Shown: one piece after another, positions 51,593 through 60,422 of the stretch
Layout of the letters: each line of letters opens with the position of its first letter
Position numbering within the stretch: position 1 is the stretch's first letter
Source of the DNA: Kribbella antiqua
GTDB taxonomy: Bacteria; Actinomycetota; Actinomycetes; Propionibacteriales; Kribbellaceae
Assembly (NCBI RefSeq): GCF_004345665.1
Contig: NZ_SLWR01000014.1
Span: 62,001-126,000, forward strand
Length of the DNA stretch: 64,000 bases
Direction: 5' to 3'
Translations under genes and position numbers: made by a program
Notes under the pieces: model-generated
What the model saw: only the letters and a program-made list of their open reading frames with translations
What the model was told of the DNA's origin: nothing
Databases searched by the model: none

Positions 51593-51654
51593 GCGATCTC
51601 CGTTCCTCACGAGCGGCGGCCCCGAAACGCCGCGCGAAATTCGTGTCGCCGCGA

Positions 51655-51705
51655 TGTTTACGTAAACACGGCAGCACGTCAACGGCTGATGTTCACGTTA
51701 ACATC
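51655..51705 (-). promoter_or_regulatory. operator doublet TGTT-N-ACGT-N-AACA before GH5
   Basis: TGTTTACGTAAACA (51655-51668), a perfect palindrome, and GATGTTCACGTTAACATC (51688-51705), palindromic except for one pair. They share TGTT-ACGT-AACA and are 35 bp apart centre to centre, the pattern of cooperative LacI-family sites. No regulator gene is next to them. Confidence 0.75.
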
Positions 51706-51734
51706 TGACGTGACCCAGGTCACAATGCGCTGAG

Positions 51735-52832
51735 TCAGCTCACGATCACGAGCTGTAGATCCAGCCACTTGGCCAGGTCTTCGACCTCGTGCTGGACGGC
51801 CTTGGCCAGCCGCTTGGTGAACGGTTCGTCCTCATGGATCGCGTCGACCCGGAAGATGCCGGCCTTCCGGTCGGAGGTGGCGTCGACTTTGCCGACAAGG
51901 CGGTCGCCGTGCAGGATCGGCAGCGCGAAGTACCCCCAGCGGCGCTTGTCCACCGGCTTGTACATCTCCAGCTGGTAGTCGAATTCGAAGATCTCGGCCA
52001 TCCGCTTCCGGTCGTAGACCAGCCGATCCAGCGGCGACAGCAACGCCGTACGCCCCTTGAAAGAGCCTTCGAGGTACGCCGGATCGAGCCGCCACGTACC
52101 GCGGACGCCGTCGATCACGGCCTCCTCCCCCGCCTCGCCGCCGTCGAGCGGCTCGCCTGGGCAGGCCGGGCCGCGAGCGCGAAGGATGCCCATCGAGTGC
52201 AGCCGCTGCTCGTCCCGGATGCGCTCCGCCTCGTCGGCCGGAATGATCGGCTCGTCGGGGTAGATCCGCGACGCAAGATCGAAAAGGCGGTCACGGCCGC
52301 TGCGGCCGGCGACAGCTACCTCGCCGCGTTGGATCATGAACTCCAGCAGCTGCGAGACGTTGCGGTTGTTGGTCCAGCCGGACGACTGCCAGGGCTTGTT
52401 GCAGGTGTCCGGCAGGTCCTTCATCGTCAGCGGGCCGTCCATCCGGAGCCGGTCGAGGATGTCCAGCCGGCACGCCTCGTTGGCCTTCACCCAGTCCCGC
52501 CGGTACTCCTGCCAGTCGAGCAGCTTCCCACTCCCCGGCCACTCCGCCATCTCGGCACGGAACAGCGCCAGGCTCTCGCTCGGCCGGGCGAACCCGCGCA
52601 GCTCCACCAGCATCTGCGTCTCGAGCGCCTCGGTGAGCTCACTCGGCGAGTACGACGACCCGAGCCGACTCCACGCCACCAGATCGGCATTCGGTGCAAC
52701 CGCCGCGGTCTGATCCAGCTGCACGACGCCCAGCCGCCGTACGAGATCGACAACGTCCTCCGGCCGCTGGGCGTCCAGCAACTGCGCTCGTACGGCGATA
52801 CGACGCGCCTGCTGGCGGGACAGCTCATACAT
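51735..52832 (-). CDS. YcaQ-like winged-helix protein, second copy
   Basis: 365 residues. Start ELSRQQARRIAVRAQLLDAQ, then the family QxD motif in LGVVQLDQTAAVAPNADLV, winged-helix units (MTKDLPDTCNKPWQSSG-like region MKDLPDTCNKPWQSSGWTNN), and the C-terminal SPLDRLVYDRKRMAEIFEFDY then RLVGKVDATSDRKAGIFRV. Homologous to crosslink-unhooking YcaQ/AlkX glycosylases; distinct subfamily from the copy at 26366. -10-like TAGCTT lies 7 bases before the ATG: probably leaderless. Confidence 0.85.
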   Translation of the reverse strand: MYELSRQQARRIAVRAQLLDAQRPEDVVDLVRRLGVVQLDQTAAVAPNADLVAWSRLGSSYSPSELTEALETQMLVELRGFARPSESLALFRAEMAEWPGSGKLLDWQEYRRDWVKANEACRLDILDRLRMDGPLTMKDLPDTCNKPWQSSGWTNNRNVSQLLEFMIQRGEVAVAGRSGRDRLFDLASRIYPDEPIIPADEAERIRDEQRLHSMGILRARGPACPGEPLDGGEAGEEAVIDGVRGTWRLDPAYLEGSFKGRTALLSPLDRLVYDRKRMAEIFEFDYQLEMYKPVDKRRWGYFALPILHGDRLVGKVDATSDRKAGIFRVDAIHEDEPFTKRLAKAVQHEVEDLAKWLDLQLVIVS

Positions 52833-52914
52833 GATTCACAAGCTAGACCACACCTAGGACAGAAAGCATGTCCCTCGCTTCGCTCGGGGTGGGGGTGGGG
52901 GCATCCTGGGGAAG

Positions 52915-54111
52915 GTGAGCAAGGAGGCGGTGCGGGTTGCTCTGCTGCTCGCGGCCGGTCGAGGGATACTGCGCCGCGTCGGCGGCGTCAGCCTGCTGGA
53001 ACGCGGCGTGCGGGAGCTGAGGAAGGCAGGCATCGAGCGCGTCGTGGTCGTGGCCGATGACGTCATCGCCGTCACCGAGGATCTTCCGGTCGAGGTGGTC
53101 GTCGACCCGGACTGGGGCAGCGGCACGGCGTCGTCGGTCCTGACGGGCCTCAGCATGATCGGCGACCGGCGCTGTCTGGTGGTGATGGGCGATGTCGTCT
53201 TCGAGGCGGACGACGTACGACGGCTGATCCAGACACCAACCGGCAACGCGCAGGCAGTCGACCGCAACGTCGCGGACCACAGGGCCACCCGGATCCAGCT
53301 GGACGGCGACGGGCAGGTGGCGTCCCTCGGGCCTGACCTCGATGAGTACGACGCTGTGGACGCCGGCCTGACCGTGGTCGAGGTCCAGGACGTGCTGATG
53401 GTGACGTATCGCGTGCGGGAGTCGTGGCTCGAACTCCGGCAGCAGCTGCTCACCCACGGCTGTCGGATGCAGTCCACCGAAATGCAGGGCTTCTGGGCCA
53501 GCGCGGACACACCCGAGCTCGAACAGCTCATGTGGCGTCGCTGTGGCCCCAAGCCGACCGACGGAGTCGTCGCCCGAGTCCTGAACCGCCGCATCTCCGG
53601 ACCGATCACTCGCCTACTGCTGCGCACTGGCGTCGTACCCGAGGTGGCGACCGTACTGGCGTTCGTCGTCACGCTCGTGGCTGCCGGACTGGTCGCGACG
53701 AGCAACACCTGGCTGATGATCGCCGGCGGCCTCGGTATCCTCCTCGGCTCCGCGCTTGGCGGTGTCGACGGCGAACTCGCCCGCATCAGCGGTCGCACGA
53801 CACGCCTTGGCGCCACCCTTCTTGGCCGGTACGCCGAGCTGGCCGTCGTACTGGCGTTTGTCCTGGCTGCCGGTAGCACCCGGACCGCTTGGATCTGGGG
53901 CTTCGCGGCTGCGGCCGGGTGTCTGCTCATCTCCTACATCCACGCCGTCGGCCGCGATACCGACGTACGGCTTCTCTTCCGCCGTGAGTTCCGCCTTCTC
54001 ATCTTCGCCGTCGCAGCTGTCGCCACGTTCCCCCTCTGGGGTCTGGTCGCCGTGGCCGTAGCCGCCAACCTTGATGCCCTTCGCGGGGTGGTCCTGCTCC
54101 TTCGCGAGTAG
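52915..54111 (+). CDS. nucleotidyltransferase-CDP-alcohol phosphatidyltransferase fusion with eroded active-site motifs
   Basis: 398 residues, GTG start. Residues about 1-215 form an NTP-transferase-like domain (RVALLLAAGRG, then VVVDPDWGSGTASSVLTGL and CLVVMGDVVF) and about 225-398 a membrane domain with six helices. The order matches bifunctional inositol-phosphate cytidylyltransferase/DIPP synthase. But the CDP-alcohol motif DG-x2-AR-x8-G-x3-D-x3-D reads DGELAR, then ISGRTTRL, G, ATL, Leu instead of Asp, GRY and Ala instead of Asp. The usual Lys-Pro after the N-terminal glycine loop is also missing. Probably a divergent, perhaps non-catalytic, family. Confidence 0.72.
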   Translation: MSKEAVRVALLLAAGRGILRRVGGVSLLERGVRELRKAGIERVVVVADDVIAVTEDLPVEVVVDPDWGSGTASSVLTGLSMIGDRRCLVVMGDVVFEADDVRRLIQTPTGNAQAVDRNVADHRATRIQLDGDGQVASLGPDLDEYDAVDAGLTVVEVQDVLMVTYRVRESWLELRQQLLTHGCRMQSTEMQGFWASADTPELEQLMWRRCGPKPTDGVVARVLNRRISGPITRLLLRTGVVPEVATVLAFVVTLVAAGLVATSNTWLMIAGGLGILLGSALGGVDGELARISGRTTRLGATLLGRYAELAVVLAFVLAAGSTRTAWIWGFAAAAGCLLISYIHAVGRDTDVRLLFRREFRLLIFAVAAVATFPLWGLVAVAVAANLDALRGVVLLLRE

Positions 54112-54206
54112 GGGTCCGCTCCGGGTGCAGTCAGGGTGAATGCGGACTGCCCAGTCGCCCGCGCCGACGGACACTGGATGGAGACAGGTTCACGTTCGGA
54201 GGAAAC

Positions 54207-54473
54207 ATGATCGGGTTTATCGTTGCCGGGCTCATCATCGGTGCGCTGGCTCGGCTCTTCACGCCGGGCAAGCAGAAGCTCGGGCTGCTCGCCACGCTGC
54301 TGCTCGGCCTGGCCGGCTCGGTGATCGGCGGCACCATCGCCAACATCCTCGGCACCGGCGGCATCTTCGAGCTGAACGTGCTCGGGTTCGTCGTCGCCGT
54401 CATCGCCTCGGTGCTGCTGGTCGGCACCGCGGAGAGCCTCGCCGCCAAGTCCAACCGCCAAGTTCGGCGTTAG
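54207..54473 (+). CDS. GlsB/YeaQ/YmgE-family membrane protein
   Basis: 88 residues with three transmembrane helices and the glycine-rich signature (GFIVAGLIIGALARLFTPGK, then LLLGLAGSVIGGTIANILG). The family is linked to stress response and stationary phase but has no known activity. GGAGGAAAC precedes the ATG. The 3' end overlaps the convergent GH65 gene by 4 bp. Confidence 0.88.
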   Translation: MIGFIVAGLIIGALARLFTPGKQKLGLLATLLLGLAGSVIGGTIANILGTGGIFELNVLGFVVAVIASVLLVGTAESLAAKSNRQVRR

Positions 54474-56845
54474 ACGAAGTCTCGTTCGTTCTGGGCGAGG
54501 GCCGGTCGCGGCTCTCGCCCAGGCGGCTGGGTGGGTCGTGGCAGCAGCGGAATGCGCTTCTTGAGCGCGCGGGTGACCGGGTTGTCGGTGGTGACGGTGA
54601 TGTCCTCGCCGACGTGCTTGAAGGTGAGGCTGGCGTCCTCGCCGTTGTGCACCGAGTAGGTCACCTCTCCCCCGTTGATGTCCACCTTCAGCCGCACGCC
54701 GCGCCAGCGAATCGTGAACACCAGCTGGGACATGCCGTGCGGCAGCGCCGGGTCGAAGCACAGGCAACCGCTCACCTCACGCAGACCGCCGAAACCGGCG
54801 ACGAAGGCCATCCACGCGCCACCCAGCGATGCCATGTGCAGGCCGTCGCCAGTGTTGTGGTGGAGGTTGCGCATGTCGATCAGCGCCGCTTCGTAGGCGT
54901 AGTCGTAGGCCAGATCCAGATGCCCGACCTCGGCCGCGATCACGGCCTGAACGCACGCGGACAAAGAGGAATCGCGGACGGTCAGCCGCTCGTAGTAGTC
55001 GAAATTGCGCGCCTTCTGCTCCTCGGTGAACGCGTCGGCGCACCAGTACATCGCGAGCATCAGATCGGCCTGCTTGACGACCTGCTTGCGATACAGCTCG
55101 AAGTACGGCGCGTGCAACAGCAGCGGATACTTGTCCTTGTAGGCCTCGAAATCCCACTCCGCATAGCCGGTGAAGCCCTCCGACTGCGGGTGTACGCCGA
55201 TCTCCTCGTCGTACGGGATGTAGACGGCGGCCGCGGCGTCGCGCCAGGCTGCTTCCTCTTCGCGGTCGACGCCGAACTCGCGCGCCTTGGCCGGATGCCG
55301 CATCGCGGTCTCCGCCGCCGCGCGCAGGTTGCGTGCTGCCAGCAGGTTGGTGAAAACGTTGTCGTCGGCAACTGCGCTGTACTCGTCCGGCCCGGTCACC
55401 CCGGGCAGGTGCCAGCGGCCGTGGCGATCGTGGTGGCCCAGCGACATCCACAGCCGGGCAGTTTCCACCAGCAGCTCGAGCCCGACCTCCTCGATGAACT
55501 GGTCGTCGCCCGTCGCGGTGTGGTATCTCACCACTGCCTGGGCGATGTCCGCGTTGATGTGGAACGCCGCCGTACCGGCCGGCCAATACCCCGAGCACTC
55601 CTGTCCCCGGATCGTCCGCCACGGGAACGCAGCACCACGCAGTCCCAGTACGGCGGCCCGCTCTCTGGCCAGATTGAGCGTCGAATGCCGCCAGCGCAGC
55701 GCATCAGCGGCCGCGCCCGGCATCGTGTAAGTCAGTACCGGGAGCACGAATCCTTCGGTGTCCCAGAAGGTGTGGCCGTCGTACCCCGCTCCGGTCAGGC
55801 CCTTCGACGGGATGGCGCGGCGCTCGGCCCGGGCGCCGGACTGCAGCACGTGGAACAGCGCGAACCGAACCGCCTGCTGCATCTCGGGGTGGCCGTGCAC
55901 CTCGACATCGGCGCCGTCCCAGAAGTCGTCCAAGAACTCGGCCTGCTGCTTGACCAACCCCTCCCAGCCGGAGAAGCGCGCACTCGCCAAAGCGGCCGCG
56001 ACCTGATCCCGGATCGCCGTCTCCGAACGAAGGCTGGACCAGCCGTAGGCGAGGTACTTCACCACTCGCAGGCTCTGGCCCGGCTGGAGTTGGCAGATCA
56101 CGGTGTGGCGCGCCCAGTTCTCCCGGACGTCGAGGTCCATCTCGTAGCGAGCCGGCGCATCCACCTCGTGGGCCATCGCGGCCGCCATCAGCTGGCGACT
56201 CTTCGTCGTACAGTGAATCAGGACCACGCCGTTGTCGCCGCCGTCGTGGCTGACCGGCTTCAGCGGATTGTCGAGCACCGCCGCGACCCGTGGATCGTCC
56301 GAGAGCTTCGGCTGCGTCTCGTTGGCGACGAGCTCGGACTGGATCACGAACCGCGCCGGCTCGTCGACCGGCTCTACGACGTACTCGATCGCGGCGATGG
56401 CTCGCTGGGTGAGCGACACCAGGCGGCGACTGCGTACGCGGATTCGCTTGCCGCCCTGGGAGGTCCAGTCCACGTCGCGTTGCAGGATGCCGGTGCGGAA
56501 GTCCAGCGACCGCTCGTGCCGGCTCACGTAGCCGTAGCGGATGTCGAAGGGCGAGTCGTCCACCAGCAGCCGGATCAGCTTGCCGTTGGTGACGTCGACC
56601 AGCGTCTGCCCTTCCTCGGGGTAGCCGTAGCCGGCTTCGGCGTACGGGAGTGGGCGCTGCTCGTAGAACGAGTTCAGGTAGGTGCCGGGGATCGCGTACG
56701 GCTCGCCCTCGTCGAGGTTGCCGCGCAGCCCGATGTGGCCGTTGGCCAAGGCGAACAGCGACTCCGACTGGGCCAGGTTGTCGAGGGAGAGGCGGGTTTC
56801 GCGCAACCGCCACGGCTCGATCGGATGATGGCCGCGGTCGATCAC
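54470..56845 (-). CDS. GH65 disaccharide phosphorylase
   Basis: 791 residues, full GH65 layout: N-terminal beta-sandwich (LSLDNLAQSESLFALANGHI), (alpha/alpha)6 barrel with catalytic acid Glu in VTGPDEYSAVADDN, phosphate-binding region and C-terminal sheet domain (LVFTIRWRGVRLKVDINGGEVTYSV split). GH65 members cleave maltose, trehalose, kojibiose or nigerose with phosphate to beta-glucose 1-phosphate and glucose. The coupled beta-phosphoglucomutase fits this. The exact disaccharide cannot be told. No signal peptide. The ATG is overlapped by the pgmB stop. Confidence 0.92.
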   Translation of the reverse strand: MIDRGHHPIEPWRLRETRLSLDNLAQSESLFALANGHIGLRGNLDEGEPYAIPGTYLNSFYEQRPLPYAEAGYGYPEEGQTLVDVTNGKLIRLLVDDSPFDIRYGYVSRHERSLDFRTGILQRDVDWTSQGGKRIRVRSRRLVSLTQRAIAAIEYVVEPVDEPARFVIQSELVANETQPKLSDDPRVAAVLDNPLKPVSHDGGDNGVVLIHCTTKSRQLMAAAMAHEVDAPARYEMDLDVRENWARHTVICQLQPGQSLRVVKYLAYGWSSLRSETAIRDQVAAALASARFSGWEGLVKQQAEFLDDFWDGADVEVHGHPEMQQAVRFALFHVLQSGARAERRAIPSKGLTGAGYDGHTFWDTEGFVLPVLTYTMPGAAADALRWRHSTLNLARERAAVLGLRGAAFPWRTIRGQECSGYWPAGTAAFHINADIAQAVVRYHTATGDDQFIEEVGLELLVETARLWMSLGHHDRHGRWHLPGVTGPDEYSAVADDNVFTNLLAARNLRAAAETAMRHPAKAREFGVDREEEAAWRDAAAAVYIPYDEEIGVHPQSEGFTGYAEWDFEAYKDKYPLLLHAPYFELYRKQVVKQADLMLAMYWCADAFTEEQKARNFDYYERLTVRDSSLSACVQAVIAAEVGHLDLAYDYAYEAALIDMRNLHHNTGDGLHMASLGGAWMAFVAGFGGLREVSGCLCFDPALPHGMSQLVFTIRWRGVRLKVDINGGEVTYSVHNGEDASLTFKHVGEDITVTTDNPVTRALKKRIPLLPRPTQPPGREPRPALAQNERDFV

Positions 56846-57594
56846 TTGGACTCCCCCGTTCCGAGCAGTTCCGCCAGATCCTGGACGACGACGTCCGCGC
56901 CGTGCGCGTGCAGCTCGGTGGCCTGGCCGACGCGATCGACCCCGACCACCAGACCGAAGCCGCCGGCATGCCCGGCCGCCACACCGGCCAGGGCATCCTC
57001 GAAGACCACGGCCTCGCTTGGTTCGACCCCGAATCGTCGCGCCGCGGTCAGGAAGGTGTCCGGCGCCGGCTTACCGCGCAACCCCTCGGTCCGAATCGTC
57101 ACACCGTCGACGATCTCTTCGACGTACTGCGCGAGTCCGGTCACCTCGAGCACTTCGCGGGTGTTCGCGCTGGACGAGACCACGGCGCGCCTGAGACCGG
57201 CCTTCTCGGCAGCCTGTAGGTACTGCCTCGAGCCCTCGAAGACATGCACTCCTTCGGTCCGGATCCGGCCCTGGACGGCCTCGTTCTTCCGGTTGCCGAG
57301 GCCGTTGACCGTCTCCGCGGTCGGCGGATCGTCCGGCGTACCTTCGGGCAGTGTGATGCCGCGTGCGGCCAGGAAGTCCCGCACGCCGTCCATCCGCGGC
57401 TTGCCGTCGACGTAGGCGTCGTACTCGTCCCGGGCGTCGAACGGCTGGAACGGAATGTCGTGCTGCTCCGAATACGTTCGGAGGAACGCGTCGAACATTT
57501 CCTTCCACGCCGCGGCATGCACCGCCGCGGTGTCGGTGAGTACGCCGTCCAGGTCGAACAAACAGACCCGGATCTCCACAGGCAGTCCCAGCAT
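56842..57594 (-). CDS. pgmB: beta-phosphoglucomutase, HAD family
   Basis: 250 residues from ATG 57594 (GGAAGG 7 bases upstream; the frame is open far upstream but not family-like). HAD motif 1 CLFDLDGVLTDT (both Asps), motif 2 VVSSSANT, motif 3 Lys in GKPAPDTF and motif 4 FEDALAGVAAG. The cap region carries the substrate loop GKPRMDGVRDFLAARGI. It converts beta-glucose 1-phosphate to glucose 6-phosphate, the product of the downstream GH65 enzyme, and shares a 4-bp overlap with it. Confidence 0.95.
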   Translation of the reverse strand: MLGLPVEIRVCLFDLDGVLTDTAAVHAAAWKEMFDAFLRTYSEQHDIPFQPFDARDEYDAYVDGKPRMDGVRDFLAARGITLPEGTPDDPPTAETVNGLGNRKNEAVQGRIRTEGVHVFEGSRQYLQAAEKAGLRRAVVSSSANTREVLEVTGLAQYVEEIVDGVTIRTEGLRGKPAPDTFLTAARRFGVEPSEAVVFEDALAGVAAGHAGGFGLVVGVDRVGQATELHAHGADVVVQDLAELLGTGESK

Positions 57595-57682
57595 CCTGCA
57601 CCTTCCCAGTCGAGGGCAGCCGATATCACCCAGCGTAGACGGCGTAACGGCTACAAGCTCGGCTTGGGTGCGATGCTGAGGT

Positions 57683-58585
57683 ATGCGGATTGTGATCGCG
57701 CTCGGGGGTAATGCGCTGCTTCGCCGCGGGGAGCGGCCGGATGCCGACGTACAGCTGGCGCATCTGGCCGCTGTGGCGCCGGCGCTGGCCCGGATCGCGG
57801 CGGACCACGAGGTGGCCATTGTCCACGGCAACGGTCCGCAGGTCGGTTTGCTTGCCCTGGAGAGCGTCTCCGATACGACGCTTTCCCGGCCGTACCCGCT
57901 CAGCGACCTGGTCGCCGAGACGCAGGGCGTGATCGGGTACTGGATCCAGCAGGCGCTCAGCAATGCCGGCCTCGGACGCCGCGTCGTCACGCTCGTCACT
58001 CAGACTGTGGTCGACGCCGAAGATCCCGGTTTCCAGAAGCCTTCGAAATACGTCGGCACCGGCTATCCCGAGGATGAGGCCCGGCAACTGGCCGATCGGC
58101 TCGATTGGACGGTCCGCGAGGACGTCGGTGGTTGGCGGCGAGTGGTCCCGTCACCGTTGCCACGGCGCATCGTCGAGCTGGACGCGGCCGAACTCCTGCT
58201 GCAGAACGACCTCACAGTGATCCTCGCCGGCGGTGGCGGCGTACCTGTCACCTCTGGTCCAGCAGGCCTGCGAGGTGTCGAAGCCGTCGTTGACAAGGAC
58301 TTCAGCGCTGCCATGATCGCGACCGAGCTCCGCGCCGACCGGCTGATGATGCTCACCGACGTACCGGCCGTGTACGTCGACTACGGCACCCCAGCCGAGC
58401 GTCCCCTCCGCCACATCACCGCGTCGGACCTGGCCACCCTCACCTTCCCGGCCGGCTCGATGGGCCCCAAAGTCGAAGCCGCCCGCCGCTTCGTCGATAC
58501 CACCCACGCCCGAGCCTCGATCGGCTCCTTGGACGAAGCCCCCGCCGTACTCGAAGGCAGCGCCGGCACGCAGATCACCGCCTGA
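57683..58585 (+). CDS. arcC: carbamate kinase
   Basis: 300 residues. Start RIVIALGGNALLRRG, the substrate loop VHGNGPQVGLLALES, GGGGVPV and the nucleotide-binding DKDFSAAMIATELRADRLMMLTDV (split) and GSMGPKVEAA are diagnostic of ArcC. It makes ATP from carbamoyl phosphate and ADP. No arginine deiminase or transcarbamylase genes are adjacent, so it may serve another carbamoyl-producing route. Divergent from the pgmB-GH65 operon with 88 bp between. Confidence 0.95.
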   Translation: MRIVIALGGNALLRRGERPDADVQLAHLAAVAPALARIAADHEVAIVHGNGPQVGLLALESVSDTTLSRPYPLSDLVAETQGVIGYWIQQALSNAGLGRRVVTLVTQTVVDAEDPGFQKPSKYVGTGYPEDEARQLADRLDWTVREDVGGWRRVVPSPLPRRIVELDAAELLLQNDLTVILAGGGGVPVTSGPAGLRGVEAVVDKDFSAAMIATELRADRLMMLTDVPAVYVDYGTPAERPLRHITASDLATLTFPAGSMGPKVEAARRFVDTTHARASIGSLDEAPAVLEGSAGTQITA

Positions 58586-58629
58586 GAATCTTGTTGCCGA
58601 ACGCAAGCAGGCGACTGGATGATGCAGCG

Positions 58630-59853
58630 GTGCGAATCCTCCCGCCCGGCGCCGGTCGCGATGCAGCTGTCCTGTTGCAGACGCGAGGGATCCGGGCGTT
58701 CGGCGACGGGATCGTCAGCGTGGTGCTCGCCGCGTACCTCGCCGCGCTGGGCCTCTCCGAGGCCCGCATCGGCGTCATCGTCGCCGCGACGCTGCTCGGC
58801 TCGGCGGCGCTGACGCTTGGCGTCGGGCTTCGCGGCCATCACATCGGCCGGCGCCGCCTGCTGCAGCTCGTGTCGCTGCTGATGATCCTGACCGGGCTCG
58901 GCTTCGCCGGAGCAAACGGGTTCTGGGTGCTGCTCTTGGTCGCCTTCGTTGGCACGCTGAACCCGTCGAACGGCGACGTCAGCGTCTTCCTCCCGACCGA
59001 ACAGGCGCTGCTGCCGGGTACCGCGCCCGACCGCGAGCGGACCGCCCTGTTCGCCCGCTACACGCTGATCGGCTCGCTCGTCGGGGCGTTCGGCGCGCTG
59101 TGCGCGGGCGTGCCCGAGTGGATCGCCGCGCATGTCGACGTCAGCGCCGAGACCGCGCTGCGCTGGACGTTTGTCGGATACGCCGTACTTGGAGCGACTG
59201 TCCTCGTCCGCTACCGCTCGCTGTCGCCGGCGATCGAGCCGCCGGACGAGGCGCCTGCCGTCGCGCTGGGACCGTCCCGCGGCATCGTGTACCGACTCGC
59301 CGCACTCTTCACGCTGGACTCGTTCGCCGGCGGCTTCGTCATCACCGCGCTCGTCGTGCTGTGGTTGCAACGACGCTTCGAGCTGCCGATCGCCGTCAGC
59401 GGCGCGGTGTTCTTCTGGGCCGGACTGCTCTCGGCGTTCTCGTCGCTGGTCGCCGTACGCATCGCCCGCCGCATCGGGCTCGTGCGGACGATGGTTTTCA
59501 CGCACCTCCCGGCGAATATCTTCCTGATCCTGGCCGCGTTCATGCCGAACGCGACCCTGGCAGTCGCCGCATTGCTGGTCCGCGCCGCGCTGTCACAGAT
59601 GGACGTTCCCGTGCGTACGTCGTACGTGATGGCGGTCGTCTCGCCGGCCGAGCGCCCGGCGGCGGCAAGCATGACGAACGTGCCACGCAGCCTGGCATCC
59701 GTGCTGCCGCCCATCCTGGCCGGCTGGTTGCTCGGCCACTCGACTTTCGGCTGGCCGATCGTCATCGGAGGCGTGCTGAAGATCTCCTACGACCTGCTCC
59801 TGCTGCGCCAATTCCGCAACGTCCGGCCACCCGAGGAGCAGGCCGCGGCGTAA
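58630..59853 (+). CDS. MFS transporter
   Basis: 407 residues from GTG 58630 (GGATG upstream); a TTG at 58591 is an alternative start. About twelve transmembrane helices, with the cytoplasmic loop motif LGVGLRGHHIGRRRLL after helix 2 and a similar VRIARRIGLVRTM after helix 8. It resembles drug or sugar efflux MFS proteins. Substrate unknown. It follows carbamate kinase by 44 bp and could be co-transcribed. Confidence 0.88.
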   Translation: MRILPPGAGRDAAVLLQTRGIRAFGDGIVSVVLAAYLAALGLSEARIGVIVAATLLGSAALTLGVGLRGHHIGRRRLLQLVSLLMILTGLGFAGANGFWVLLLVAFVGTLNPSNGDVSVFLPTEQALLPGTAPDRERTALFARYTLIGSLVGAFGALCAGVPEWIAAHVDVSAETALRWTFVGYAVLGATVLVRYRSLSPAIEPPDEAPAVALGPSRGIVYRLAALFTLDSFAGGFVITALVVLWLQRRFELPIAVSGAVFFWAGLLSAFSSLVAVRIARRIGLVRTMVFTHLPANIFLILAAFMPNATLAVAALLVRAALSQMDVPVRTSYVMAVVSPAERPAAASMTNVPRSLASVLPPILAGWLLGHSTFGWPIVIGGVLKISYDLLLLRQFRNVRPPEEQAAA

Positions 59854-59904
59854 ATCCTCGCGGCGGCCGAGGCGTCGGCGATACGCTGCGCGGCCTGGGG
59901 TCGA

Positions 59905-60329
59905 TTCGCGGGTCGCGGTCGGATCGGAGCTGGATTGGCTGGCCGCACTGCAGGCAGACACGGAGCTGAGCGTGCCCACGCCGCTCCGGGCTCACAGTGG
60001 AGAGTGGACGACCATCGCTGACGACCGGGTGTGCTCGGTCCTCGGCTGGACGCGCGCAATTCGACGAGATCGCGCGCCGGATGCGTACCGTCATGGCGGA
60101 TCTTGGGTCGAAGCAGGACGCCTTCGGCCTGATCCATGCCGACCTGCATCTGGACAACGCTCTGTTCGACGGTGATGCGGTGCGGCTGATCCTGGACGAC
60201 TTCATCGCCACCCGATACGTGGCCTTCGGCCTCTGGTTCGCCGGGATGGCTCAGGTCAATCCAGCCTTCGCGGCCGACCTGCCCAAGGTGATGGCCTGGA
60301 TCGAACGCTCACTCGACCGACTGCTGTGA
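59905..60329 (+). pseudogene. decayed phosphotransferase (APH family)
   Basis: Frame 1 from about 59918 reads SELDWLAALQADTELSVPTP and IADDRVCSVLGW, the N-terminal lobe of an aminoglycoside/homoserine-kinase-like phosphotransferase. Near 60055 it moves into another frame that continues with RRMRTVMADLGSKQDAFGLI and the catalytic HADLHLDNALF, then a corrupted DFG-like DDFI and a short C-terminus. The start, part of the centre and much of the C-terminal lobe are missing. No functional kinase can be made. Confidence 0.7.
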
Positions 60330-60422
60330 ACGACCCGAGGCCCGCGCAGAGACCTCAGGCAGGGAGTCAGATCCATCCGGAACGACCTGGCCGCAACGTT
60401 GCCTAGAGCAACGTCTTTACCG

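Noticed and set aside
54140..57415. Plus-strand open frame of over 1000 codons opposite GH65 and pgmB
   Set aside because: Same shadow effect; the opposite strand has complete GH65 and HAD catalytic motifs.
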